NCBI GenBank assembly: GCA_023393655.1
Contig: JAEWKP010000362.1
Location: 1 to 5,633 of the forward strand
Reading direction: 5' to 3'
Length of the DNA: 5,633 nt
Source of the DNA: Pseudomonadota bacterium
GTDB taxonomy: Bacteria; Pseudomonadota; Alphaproteobacteria; Rhizobiales; Beijerinckiaceae
The position numbers and the translations under genes were made by a program. Positions 1 to 5,421 of the stretch are shown here, piece after piece; the first letter of the stretch is position 1; every line of letters starts with the position of its first letter. The notes under the pieces were generated by a model that was not told the DNA's origin, did not search any database, and saw only the letters and a list, made by a program, of their open reading frames with translations.

Positions 1-338
1 CGAAGGAGGGCGAGGAGCCCGAGCCGAAGAAGCCGCAGGTCTTCATCAACCCGGAAGTCACCTGGTCCTCGGACGAATTCAGCGCCTATGAGGAGGGCTG
101 CCTCTCGATCCCGGAATATTACGAGGAGGTCGAGCGCCCGGCCGAGGTCAAGGTCCGCTACATGGATCTCGACGGCAAGACCCATGAGATCGCGGCCGAT
201 GGCTTGCTCTCGACCTGCCTGCAGCACGAGATCGACCATCTCGATGGCGTGCTCTTCATCGACCATCTCTCGCGGCTGAAGCGCGAGCGCGTCACCAAGA
301 AATTCGCCAAGGCGGCCAAGCGCGAGCGGGCTGCCTGA
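1..338 (+). CDS. def: Peptide deformylase, C-terminal part (5' end outside window)
   Basis: Removes the N-terminal formyl group from nascent proteins at the ribosome exit, using a metal ion (usually Fe2+). The visible frame begins at base 3 and gives 111 residues before TGA at 336-338. Two of the three deformylase signature motifs are present: EGCLSIP, with the metal-ligand Cys at bases 99-101, and QHEIDH, the HEXXH zinc/iron motif with catalytic Glu, whose first His is at bases 225-227. The first motif (GLAAPQ) must lie upstream of the window. The start of the visible part has an acidic and proline-rich stretch (EGEEPEPKKP) just before VFINPE, a loop that varies in this family. The tail is rich in Lys and Arg, as is common in alphaproteobacterial Def. 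Its neighbour fmt performs the opposite reaction at the start of translation, and def-fmt pairing is a classic bacterial gene order. The identification is secure. Confidence 0.96.
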   Translation, partial: KEGEEPEPKKPQVFINPEVTWSSDEFSAYEEGCLSIPEYYEEVERPAEVKVRYMDLDGKTHEIAADGLLSTCLQHEIDHLDGVLFIDHLSRLKRERVTKKFAKAAKRERAA

Positions 339-358
339 GGTTTTCCGATCCGCGCGCC

Positions 359-393
359 GTCATCCCGGACGGAGCGAAGCGTAGATTCGGGAT
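359..393. repeat. REP-like imperfect palindrome in the def-fmt spacer
   Basis: Begins with GTCATCCCGG (359-368). Bases 362-369 pair with 386-393 (ATCCCGGA against TTCGGGAT, 8 bp with one G-T pair) around an interior containing GGAGCGAAGCG. The GTCATCCCGG core recurs at 428-437, and inverted at 454-463. From memory, elements of this kind are scattered between genes in many Hyphomicrobiales genomes; copy number cannot be seen here. Confidence 0.6.
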
Positions 394-396
394 TCA

Positions 397-412
397 CGCC
401 GGAGCACCGGCG
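397..412. repeat. Short perfect hairpin, CGCCGG-agca-CCGGCG
   Basis: Six perfect base pairs (397-402 with 407-412) close a four-base loop. It lies between the two REP-like palindromes and may belong to the same mosaic. No T-run follows, so it is not a standard intrinsic terminator, although it could help to stop or stabilise the def transcript. Confidence 0.5.
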
Positions 413-423
413 GGAGAGGTTCA

Positions 424-467
424 GGCAGTCATCCCGGGCCTCTCTGCGGCCGCCCGGGATGACTGCC
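424..467. repeat. Perfect 16-bp inverted repeat between def and fmt
   Basis: The arms 424-439 (GGCAGTCATCCCGGGC) and 452-467 are exact reverse complements around a 12-base loop (440-451). As RNA this would be a very stable hairpin ending 22 bases before the fmt start codon. No T-run follows on either strand, which argues against a textbook intrinsic terminator. The shared GTCATCCCGG core links it to the element at 359-393 and suggests a mobile or REP-like repeat rather than a gene-specific control site. Confidence 0.75.
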
Positions 468-489
468 GCTATGGAGCCGTGTTCAGCAT

Positions 490-1419
490 ATGAGTTTGCG
501 CGTCATCTTCATGGGCACGCCGGATTTCGCCGTGCCGGTCCTGACCGAGATCGTCGGGCAGGGGCATGAGGTCGTGTCCTGCTACACCCGCCCCCCGGCG
601 CAGGCCGGCCGCGGCCTCGAAACGAAGCCTTCGCCGGTGCACCGCGCTGCCGAACGTTTCGGCATTCCGGTCTTCACGCCCAAGACGCTGAAAACGCCGG
701 ACCAGGCCGAGATCATCGCTTCGCATCAGGCCGATGTCGCGGTCGTCGTCGCCTATGGCATGATCCTGCCTCAGGCGATCCTCGACCTGCCCGAGCTTGG
801 CTGCCTCAATCTCCACGCCTCGCTGCTGCCGCGCTGGCGCGGCGCCGCCCCGATCCAGCGTGCGATCATGGCCGGCGATGCTGAGAGCGGCGTCTGCGTC
901 ATGAAGATGGAAGCCGGCCTCGATACCGGCCCCGTCGCCATGGTCGAGAGCCTCGCCATCGGCCCGGACATGACTGCCGGCGAGCTCCACGACCGGCTCA
1001 GTCCCCTCGGTGCCGACCTGATGGTGCGCGCTCTCGCGGCGCTCGGGCGCGGCGGCCTGCAGTTCACGCCGCAGGCGGAAGAAGGCGTGACCTATGCCGG
1101 CAAGATCGCCAATGCCGAGGCGAAGCTGAACTGGTCTCTGCCGGCGCAGCAGGTCCATGATCTCGTGCGCGGCCTTTCGCCTTTCCCGGGCGCCTTCGCC
1201 GAGATCGATCTCGGCAAGGGGCCGGAGCGGCTGAAGATTCTGCGCACGGCCCGTGCCGGCGGCGCGGCCGAGCCCGGCACGCTGCTCGACGACGAGGGCA
1301 CCGTCGCCTGCGCCGTCGGCGCGGTGAAGCTGCTTCAGGTCCAGCGCGCGGGCAAGGCGCCGATGAGCGGGGCCGAGTTCCTGCGAGGCGCCCGGCTCGG
1401 AGCCGGCGGCAGGCTTTAG
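490..1419 (+). CDS. fmt: Methionyl-tRNA formyltransferase
   Basis: Transfers a formyl group from 10-formyl-tetrahydrofolate to Met-tRNA(fMet), making the initiator tRNA for translation. The protein has 309 residues, the usual family length (E. coli about 315). The N-terminal Rossmann-type formyltransferase domain (about 1-190) starts with FMGTPDFAVP (7-16). It carries the loop RPPAQAGRG followed by PSPV (34-50), equivalent to the tRNA-acceptor-binding loop. The catalytic Asn107, His109 and Asp145 lie in NLHASLLPRWRGAAPIQ and MEAGLDTG. The C-terminal tRNA-binding domain (about 205-309) has YAGKI, NW and LSPFPGAF. The ATG at 490 is the only start that keeps the conserved N-terminus without excess sequence; a modest GGAG at 473-476 sits 13 bases upstream. 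It follows def after a palindrome-rich spacer and precedes truA. TAG at 1417-1419 is followed at once by an in-frame ATG. Confidence 0.97.
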   Translation: MSLRVIFMGTPDFAVPVLTEIVGQGHEVVSCYTRPPAQAGRGLETKPSPVHRAAERFGIPVFTPKTLKTPDQAEIIASHQADVAVVVAYGMILPQAILDLPELGCLNLHASLLPRWRGAAPIQRAIMAGDAESGVCVMKMEAGLDTGPVAMVESLAIGPDMTAGELHDRLSPLGADLMVRALAALGRGGLQFTPQAEEGVTYAGKIANAEAKLNWSLPAQQVHDLVRGLSPFPGAFAEIDLGKGPERLKILRTARAGGAAEPGTLLDDEGTVACAVGAVKLLQVQRAGKAPMSGAEFLRGARLGAGGRL

Positions 1420-1494
1420 ATGAGCAGGCCATTGTCCGAAAGCCGCTCCGCCCTGTTCGCTGACGCGGGCCTCCGGCTCGGTGGCCGGCTCTGA
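1420..1494 (+). other. 24-codon mini-ORF bridging fmt and truA
   Basis: ATG at 1420 directly abuts the fmt TAG and lies in the same frame. The reading frame encodes 24 residues, begins MSRPLSE and ends LRLGGRL. Its TGA (1492-1494) shares one base with the truA ATG (TGATG). A ribosome finishing fmt could therefore re-initiate on it and be delivered to truA. Its end resembles the end of Fmt (RLGAGGRL), and a 9-mer CCGGCTCGG occurs in both, exactly 81 bases (27 codons) apart. It could be a coupling leader, a decayed in-frame duplicate of the fmt tail, or chance in GC-rich DNA. No own ribosome binding site is evident, and expression is unproven. Confidence 0.35.
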
Positions 1495-2246
1495 TGCCGC
1501 GCTACAAGCTCGTCATCGAATATGACGGCACGCCGTTCTCGGGCTGGCAGCGCCAGCTCAACGGCCCGTCCGTGCAGCAGAGCGTCGAGGAGGCGATCGA
1601 GGCCTTCTGCGGCCACCCCGTCAGGCTGCATTGTGCCGGCCGCACCGATGCCGGAGTCCACGCCACGCATCAGGTCGCTCATGTCGATATCGACCGGGAG
1701 TGGCGCACCGATGTCGTGCGCGACGCGACCAATGCGCGCCTGAAGCGGATTCCGGTCGCCGTGCTCAGCGCCGAGGCCGTGCCCGACACTTTCGATGCCC
1801 GCATCTCGGCGCGGCGCCGCTATTACGTCTACCGCATCCTCGATCGCCGGGCTCAGCCGGCGCTTGATCGCGACCGGGTCTGGCATGTGCCGGTCAAGCT
1901 CGATCACGAGGCGATGGACCGCGCCGCCAAGGCGCTGCTCGGCCAGCACGACTTCACCACCTTCCGCGCCGCCGAATGCCAGGCCAACAGCCCGGTCCGC
2001 ACGCTCGACCGTTGCGATGTCCGGCGCGAGGGCTCGGAGATCGTCGTCTATGTCCATGCCCGCTCCTTCCTGCATCATCAGGTCCGCTCGATCGTCGGCT
2101 GCCTGAAGATGGTCGGGATGGGCCGCTGGCCGGAAAACAAGGTCGGAAAGGTCCTGGCGGCGCGCGACCGCTCGCAATGCGCCGCGCTGGCGCCGTCCTG
2201 CGGGCTCTATCTCGCCGGGGTCGACTATGTCGAGCCGTCGGCCTGA
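1494..2246 (+). CDS. truA: tRNA pseudouridine(38-40) synthase TruA
   Basis: Converts uridines 38-40 of the anticodon stem-loop of many tRNAs to pseudouridine, supporting reading-frame maintenance. The protein has 250 residues, a normal length. The first motif is YDGTPFSGWQRQ (10-21). GRTDAGVHA (49-57) contains the catalytic Asp52. ISARRRYYVYRI (104-115) holds the conserved Tyr of the active site. SFLHHQVRSIVG (191-202) and APSCGLYL (233-240) complete the family signature. The ATG at 1494 gives the standard N-terminus (PRYKLVIEYDG); a weak GGTGG lies at 1480-1484. The start overlaps the stop of the 24-codon mini-ORF by one base, so translation may be coupled to fmt. It ends 12 bp before the stop codon of the convergent membrane gene. 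Confidence 0.97.
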   Translation: MPRYKLVIEYDGTPFSGWQRQLNGPSVQQSVEEAIEAFCGHPVRLHCAGRTDAGVHATHQVAHVDIDREWRTDVVRDATNARLKRIPVAVLSAEAVPDTFDARISARRRYYVYRILDRRAQPALDRDRVWHVPVKLDHEAMDRAAKALLGQHDFTTFRAAECQANSPVRTLDRCDVRREGSEIVVYVHARSFLHHQVRSIVGCLKMVGMGRWPENKVGKVLAARDRSQCAALAPSCGLYLAGVDYVEPSA

Positions 2247-2262
2247 GACCCGAGCGTTTCAG
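2243..2262. repeat. Small inverted repeat across two convergent stop codons
   Basis: Bases 2243-2248 pair with 2257-2262 (CTGAGA against TTTCAG, one G-T pair), leaving an 8-base loop. The truA TGA and the reverse-strand stop of the neighbouring gene both lie in the stem. An alternative stem pairs 2240-2245 with 2265-2270. It is weak, lacks T-runs and might act as a poor two-way terminator or mean nothing. Confidence 0.25.
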
Positions 2263-2843
2263 AACAGGCCAAACAGCCGCGTGACGCTGTAGTCGAGCAC
2301 GAGGCTGGCAGTGACCAGCGGCAGGGCGATGCCGCGGGCTACCGGTCCGAAGACTGCCCGCGCCACGCAGTAGCGCAGCCTCAGCACGATCGCGGCGAAG
2401 AAGAGCGACTGCACGATCGCGAGCTTCGGCGGCGCCCAGCCGATCGCGAAGATCGCCGCCGGAACCGCCATCAGGCTGGCCGAGACGATGCCGGCCCAGT
2501 TCCAGGCGATCACGAAGCTGGTGAAGCGCGGGGTCTGCGCAAGCTCGGGACGGAGCGCGATCAGGAGGGCCGGAACGGCGAGGATCGTCAGCGCCAGCGC
2601 CGCGATCACCGACAGGGCGAGCGTCGGCGCGGCGAACAATCCGGCGCTGTTCGGCAACCCGGCGACCAGGCGCACCGCCGCGAGGATGGCGACCGTCGCC
2701 GGCAGCATCAACGCGAAGGCGAGAAATGAGCGCCAGAACCCGTCCCGTGTCAGGTCGAGCTCGGGGAGAGCCTCGGCGCCCCGCGTCATCAGGTGCCACG
2801 AGCCGCGCAGCGAACGCGCGACGTCATCGGCTGCCAGCCTCAT
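2259..2843 (-). CDS. Unrecognised integral membrane protein, about five membrane segments
   Basis: I cannot assign a function. The predicted product has 194 residues: a soluble N-terminal stretch (1-35, with RSLRGSWHLMTRGAEALPEL) followed by about five hydrophobic segments near 37-59, 70-97, 108-134, 141-156 and 171-193. The DGFWRSF sequence just before the first segment is reminiscent of small uncharacterised or Yip1-like membrane proteins of Hyphomicrobiales, but this is from memory only. The start was chosen at 2843 because GGAGA (2849-2853) lies five bases upstream. ATGs at 2855 and 2858 are possible but have no good ribosome binding site. Extension to 3053 would add an Arg-rich tail overlapping dapE and is unlikely. 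It lies 68 bp downstream of dapE on the same strand, with a hairpin and possible promoter between them. It may be read with dapE or on its own. Confidence 0.85.
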   Translation of the reverse strand: MRLAADDVARSLRGSWHLMTRGAEALPELDLTRDGFWRSFLAFALMLPATVAILAAVRLVAGLPNSAGLFAAPTLALSVIAALALTILAVPALLIALRPELAQTPRFTSFVIAWNWAGIVSASLMAVPAAIFAIGWAPPKLAIVQSLFFAAIVLRLRYCVARAVFGPVARGIALPLVTASLVLDYSVTRLFGLF

Positions 2844-2848
2844 CACGG

Positions 2849-2853
2849 TCTCC
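2849..2853 (-). promoter_or_regulatory. Ribosome binding site that decides the membrane-gene start
   Basis: GGAGA on the minus strand lies five bases before the ATG at 2843-2841. No similar site precedes the tandem ATG ATG at 2858-2853, where the region just upstream is occupied by a hairpin. This favours the 194-residue product. Confidence 0.6.
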
Positions 2854-2866
2854 ATCATCTGCGATC

Positions 2867-2882
2867 TTAGACTTTCGTCTAA
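2867..2882 (-). promoter_or_regulatory. Perfect 6-bp hairpin with GAAA tetraloop before the membrane gene
   Basis: Read on the minus strand the sequence is TTAGAC-GAAA-GTCTAA: a perfect stem capped by a GNRA-type loop. Outer bases 2861-2863 can also pair with 2884-2886 past a small internal loop. It ends 23 bases before the chosen start codon at 2843. It could act as an RNA stem or as a palindromic DNA operator. Confidence 0.5.
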
Positions 2883-2886
2883 CCGC

Positions 2887-2915
2887 GATAATGGGCCGTG
2901 GTTCCGTCGCGTCAA
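2887..2915 (-). promoter_or_regulatory. Candidate promoter for the membrane gene, overlapping the dapE stop
   Basis: On the minus strand TTGACG (2915-2910) overlaps the dapE TGA and is followed after 17 bases by ATTATC (2892-2887). The -35 element fits the alphaproteobacterial TTGACG form well; the -10 element is a poor match. Transcription would begin near 2880, inside the palindrome at 2867-2882. Tentative. Confidence 0.3.
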
Positions 2916-4117
2916 GCCTGACGGTGTGCGGCGAAATAGCTGGCGATCAGACGATGTGTGATCCGCTCCAGGGCCACGAGATCGGCGACGGCGACGCATT
3001 CGTCGACCTGGTGCATCGTTTTGCCGACGACGCCGTATTCGACGACGGGGCAATAGTTCTTGATGAAGCGCGCGTCCGAGGTGCCGCCGGTGGTCGAGAG
3101 CGCCGGGCGCTTGCCGGTCTCGGCCTCGACGGCCTCAGTGACCATCGCGACGAAGGGTCCGGGCTCGGTCAGGAAGGCGACCGCATTGGTCGGTTGGACC
3201 TCGAGGGTGTAGCGAACCTGGTTGCCGGCCGCCTCGTGCAGGCGCCGTTCCAGTTCCGCGGCAAGCGTCTCCGGCGTCCATGTGTCGTTGAAGCGGATGT
3301 TGAAGGCCGCCTTCGCCTGCGCCGGGATGACATTGGTTGCGGGGTTGCCGACATCGAGCGTCGTGATTTCGAGATTGCTCGGGTCGAAATGCTGCGTGCC
3401 TCCGTCGAGCGGCGTGGCGTCGAGGGCGGCGAGCAAACGGACCATGCCGCGGATCGGGTTGTCGGCGAGATGGGGATAGCCGACATGGCCCTGCGTGCCC
3501 TGCACGGTGAGGCGCCCGGTCAGCGAGCCTCTCCGGCCGATCTTGATCATGTCGCTCATCGCAGCCGGGTTGGTCGGCTCACCGAGGATGCAATGGTCGA
3601 AGCGCTCGCCGCGCTCATGCGCCCAGGCCAGCAGTTTCACCGTGCCGTTGACGGCCGGCCCTTCCTCGTCACCGGTGATCAGGAAGGCGATCGAGCCGGG
3701 CGCATCGGGGTTGTCGCGGCGGTAGCGGATCGCGGCTGCGACCATGGCGGCGAGCCCGCCCTTCATGTCGCAGGCGCCGCGCCCGTAGAGCGTGCCGTTC
3801 TCGATCGCGCCGCCGAAGGGCTCGCGCGTCCAGGCGGCGGCATCGCCGACGGGGACGACATCGGTATGGCCGGCGATCACGAAGACCGGAGCGGTGCTGC
3901 CGATGCGCGCATAGAGATTCTCGACATCCGGCGTGCCCGGCTCGCTGAAGACCGGGCGATGCACATCATAGCCTTCCGCCGACAGCACCGCGGCAAGCAG
4001 CGCGAACGCGCCGCCTTCCTCGGGCGTCACCGAGGGGCAGCGGACCAGGGCCTGCGTCAGGGCGACGGGGTCGACCGGGTCGAAGGGGAGGGGGATGGAG
4101 GTGGGTGCGGCGCTCAT
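2912..4117 (-). CDS. dapE: Succinyl-diaminopimelate desuccinylase
   Basis: Hydrolyses N-succinyl-L,L-diaminopimelate to L,L-diaminopimelate and succinate, a step toward lysine and the peptidoglycan cross-linking residue; it is a cytosolic di-zinc M20 peptidase-family enzyme. It has 401 residues, slightly longer than the usual 375-385 because of a 17-residue-longer N-terminus. Metal ligands and catalytic residues are all visible: His84 and Asp86 in GHTDVVP, Asp117 in GRGACDMKGG, catalytic Glu151 plus Glu152 in TGDEEG, Glu180 in GEPT, and His369 in GKTMHQVDE. Most are offset by 17 from H. influenzae DapE. The dimerisation (lid) domain spans about 195-310 and includes RRGSLTG, GHVGYPHLADNP and NVIPAQAKAAFNIRF. 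STTGGTSDARFIK (341-353) is the substrate-binding loop. The ATG overlaps the upstream DUF805-like gene by four bases (ATGA), so the two are probably translationally coupled. Confidence 0.97.
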   Translation of the reverse strand: MSAAPTSIPLPFDPVDPVALTQALVRCPSVTPEEGGAFALLAAVLSAEGYDVHRPVFSEPGTPDVENLYARIGSTAPVFVIAGHTDVVPVGDAAAWTREPFGGAIENGTLYGRGACDMKGGLAAMVAAAIRYRRDNPDAPGSIAFLITGDEEGPAVNGTVKLLAWAHERGERFDHCILGEPTNPAAMSDMIKIGRRGSLTGRLTVQGTQGHVGYPHLADNPIRGMVRLLAALDATPLDGGTQHFDPSNLEITTLDVGNPATNVIPAQAKAAFNIRFNDTWTPETLAAELERRLHEAAGNQVRYTLEVQPTNAVAFLTEPGPFVAMVTEAVEAETGKRPALSTTGGTSDARFIKNYCPVVEYGVVGKTMHQVDECVAVADLVALERITHRLIASYFAAHRQA

Positions 4118-4542
4118 TCCGCCGCTTTAACACCCGCTGGCGTGGCCGCAACCCTGTCCTGCTCCGTTGCCGACGGCAGCAGCCCGAGATCGATGAAGGC
4201 GACGACCCAGGCCATGGTCGAGATCGCCTCCAGCGACGGGCGCCAACCGAACGGCATGACAAGGCGCAGATGCTCCGGCAGGACGATCGCGCAGATCAGC
4301 AGGATGCCGAAGAGCGGAGTGCTGCCACGGTCGGTGGCACGCTTCGCTGCCAGCGCGGCCCAGGGAAACAGGGCGAAGGCCTTGACGAAGGCGACAATCA
4401 TGATCGCGTCCCGGTACCCGACCAGAAGCGGCACGGTGCGCTGGATGGCGAGCAGCGTCAGCGCGACCGCAATGCTGCCGAGCCAGAAGGTCCGCAAGCC
4501 GATGCGGCCATCGAAATCGCTGAAGAGGCGGATCAGGGACAT
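4114..4542 (-). CDS. Small inner-membrane protein, DUF805-like
   Basis: It has 142 residues with about four hydrophobic segments near 16-34, 47-66, 76-90 and 107-124. The N-terminal FDGRIGLRTFWLGS (10-23) and the later ALAAKRATDRGSTPLFG (63-79) match the layout of DUF805 (YhaH-like) proteins, in which an F-GRI-R-FW motif precedes the first segment and a K/RR-hD-G motif lies before a later one. The usual His-Asp of that second motif is Thr-Asp here. Molecular function is unknown for the family. GGAG at 4551-4554 (minus strand) lies eight bases before the ATG, a good start. It is the first gene of the minus-strand operon and its TGA overlaps the dapE ATG, so dapE translation may depend on it. 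The pairing with dapE suggests co-expression, but no mechanistic link is visible. The family call is moderate; a real gene is very likely. Confidence 0.88.
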   Translation of the reverse strand: MSLIRLFSDFDGRIGLRTFWLGSIAVALTLLAIQRTVPLLVGYRDAIMIVAFVKAFALFPWAALAAKRATDRGSTPLFGILLICAIVLPEHLRLVMPFGWRPSLEAISTMAWVVAFIDLGLLPSATEQDRVAATPAGVKAAE

Positions 4543-4584
4543 CAGGCAAGCTCCGATGGCCTTTGTCGCACGGCTTGCCGCGAT

Positions 4585-4613
4585 GGTGAAGCTTATGGTG
4601 AATAAAAGGTTAA
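4585..4613. repeat. Three helically phased GGTKAA boxes
   Basis: On the + strand GGTGAA (4585-4590), GGTGAA (4597-4602) and GGTTAA (4608-4613) are spaced 12 and 11 bases apart. The first two are part of an 8-base direct repeat, ATGGTGAA. On the minus strand they read TTAACC, TTCACC, TTCACC toward the dapE operon. Spacing close to one helical turn is what a row of protein-binding half-sites would show. The binding factor is unknown. Confidence 0.4.
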
Positions 4614-4764
4614 CGTGCTCCTTAAGAGTTTATATCGGCTCAGAAAGGGCTTGAACGGGGCGGGGCTGGCGGTTAGCTGCGGAACGCGCGTTGCTTTCGG
4701 CTCGCGGCCTGCCGTTCCCCTTTTGTCGTGAAGTGCAGTTGAAGGGCGCCTCTGTGCGGCCCCA

Positions 4765-4770
4765 GTGAGG
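4765..4770 (+). promoter_or_regulatory. Ribosome binding site of rnd
   Basis: GTGAGG lies eight bases before the ATG at 4779 and supports that start over any downstream choice. Confidence 0.6.
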
Positions 4771-4778
4771 TTTCGAGC

Positions 4779-5393
4779 ATGACCATCCGTTTCCATCGCG
4801 GTGACCTGCCGGACGGCTATGAGGCCGGGCCGAGCGTCGCGATCGATACCGAGACGCTCGGCCTCAATCCGCACCGCGACCGGCTCTGCGTCGTCCAGCT
4901 GTCGCGCGGCGATGGCACCGCCGATGTCGTGCAGATTACCAAGGGCGGCGAGCGTCCGAAGAACCTGATCCGCCTGCTCGAGGATCCGGCCGTTCTGAAG
5001 CTCTTCCATTTCGCCCGCTTCGATGTCGCGGTGCTCCAGCACGCCTTCGGTGTGGTCACCACGCCGGTCTATTGCACCAAGATCGCCTCGAAGCTGGCCC
5101 GCACCTATACCGACCGGCACGGGCTCAAGGATCTCGTGCGTGAATTGCTCGGCGTCGACCTGTCGAAGCAGCAGCAATCCTCCGACTGGGGCGCTGATAC
5201 GCTGAGCGAGGCCCAGCTCGCCTATGCCGCCTCCGACGTGCTGCACCTGCACGCGCTGCACGAGAAGCTCGAGACGATGCTGGCGCGCGAAGGGCGCCGG
5301 CACCTCGCGCAGGCCTGTTTCCAGTTCCTGCCCTACCGGGCCGAGCTCGATCTTGCCGGCTGGGACGAAACCGATATCTTCGCGCACACTTGA
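4779..5393 (+). CDS. rnd: Short ribonuclease D (DEDDy 3'-5' exonuclease)
   Basis: A 3'-5' exoribonuclease domain of the RNase D type, used in tRNA 3'-end trimming and RNA turnover in the cytoplasm. All acidic metal-binding residues of the DEDDy class are visible: Asp23 and Glu25 in AIDTETLGL (motif I), Asp82 in HFARFDVAVL (motif II), and Tyr149 with Asp153 in YAASDVLHLHAL (motif III, Y-x3-D). The protein has only 204 residues, about half of E. coli RNase D (375). It lacks the C-terminal HRDC domains that help that enzyme bind RNA. The exonuclease fold itself is complete, so it is a short form known in alphaproteobacteria and not a truncation. GTGAGG at 4765-4770 supports the start. It is divergent from the DUF805-dapE operon and upstream of a probable lptC. 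The exact substrate of the short form cannot be read from sequence. Confidence 0.93.
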   Translation: MTIRFHRGDLPDGYEAGPSVAIDTETLGLNPHRDRLCVVQLSRGDGTADVVQITKGGERPKNLIRLLEDPAVLKLFHFARFDVAVLQHAFGVVTTPVYCTKIASKLARTYTDRHGLKDLVRELLGVDLSKQQQSSDWGADTLSEAQLAYAASDVLHLHALHEKLETMLAREGRRHLAQACFQFLPYRAELDLAGWDETDIFAHT

Positions 5394-5421
5394 CAATTTC
5401 CAAGGCTTCTTGCGTCAGTCT

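Larger units (their letters stand above)
4543..4778. promoter_or_regulatory. Divergent control region of the dapE operon and rnd
   Basis: These 236 bases separate the start codons of two divergent transcription units and must hold promoters for both. The section about 4583-4640 is markedly richer in A/T than the genes around it. It contains three GGTKAA boxes (4585-4613), TTAA-N8-TTAA (4610-4625) and a TATAAA on the minus strand (4634-4629). For rnd, TTGAAC (4651-4656) followed after 16 bases by TTAGCT is a weak promoter candidate. No promoter is convincing by inspection. No RNA gene or protein-coding signal is recognised here. Confidence 0.6.

Noticed and set aside
469..1158. 229-codon minus-strand open frame opposite fmt
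   Set aside because: fmt is unambiguous, and the antisense product has only repetitive Arg/Gly/Asp/Ala composition.
1416..2177. 253-codon minus-strand open frame opposite truA
   Set aside because: truA carries the full family signature; this frame mirrors its codon bias and shows no domain.
2844..3053. 70-codon N-terminal extension of the minus-strand membrane gene
   Set aside because: It would overlap the dapE 3' end by about 140 bases, is extremely rich in Arg, and bypasses the GGAGA site in front of the ATG at 2843.
2726..4654. 642-codon open frame on the + strand, antisense to the membrane gene, dapE and the DUF805-like gene
   Set aside because: It covers three well-supported minus-strand genes. 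Its sequence is rich in Arg, Gly, Asp and Ala without recognisable domains, as expected for the antisense frame of GC-rich coding DNA.
4583..4654. 23-codon + strand ORF (MVKLMVNK...) in the divergent region
   Set aside because: No ribosome binding site. It coincides with the phased GGTGAA boxes, which explain its start codons.
5390..5395. Perfect TTGACA -35 hexamer overlapping the rnd stop
   Set aside because: No plausible -10 element lies 15-19 bases downstream, where the DNA is GC-rich. A hexamer alone is not enough to call a promoter.
4593..5396. 267-codon minus-strand open frame opposite rnd
   Set aside because: rnd on the + strand has all DEDDy catalytic motifs and a ribosome binding site. 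The antisense frame has no recognisable family and is a compositional shadow.
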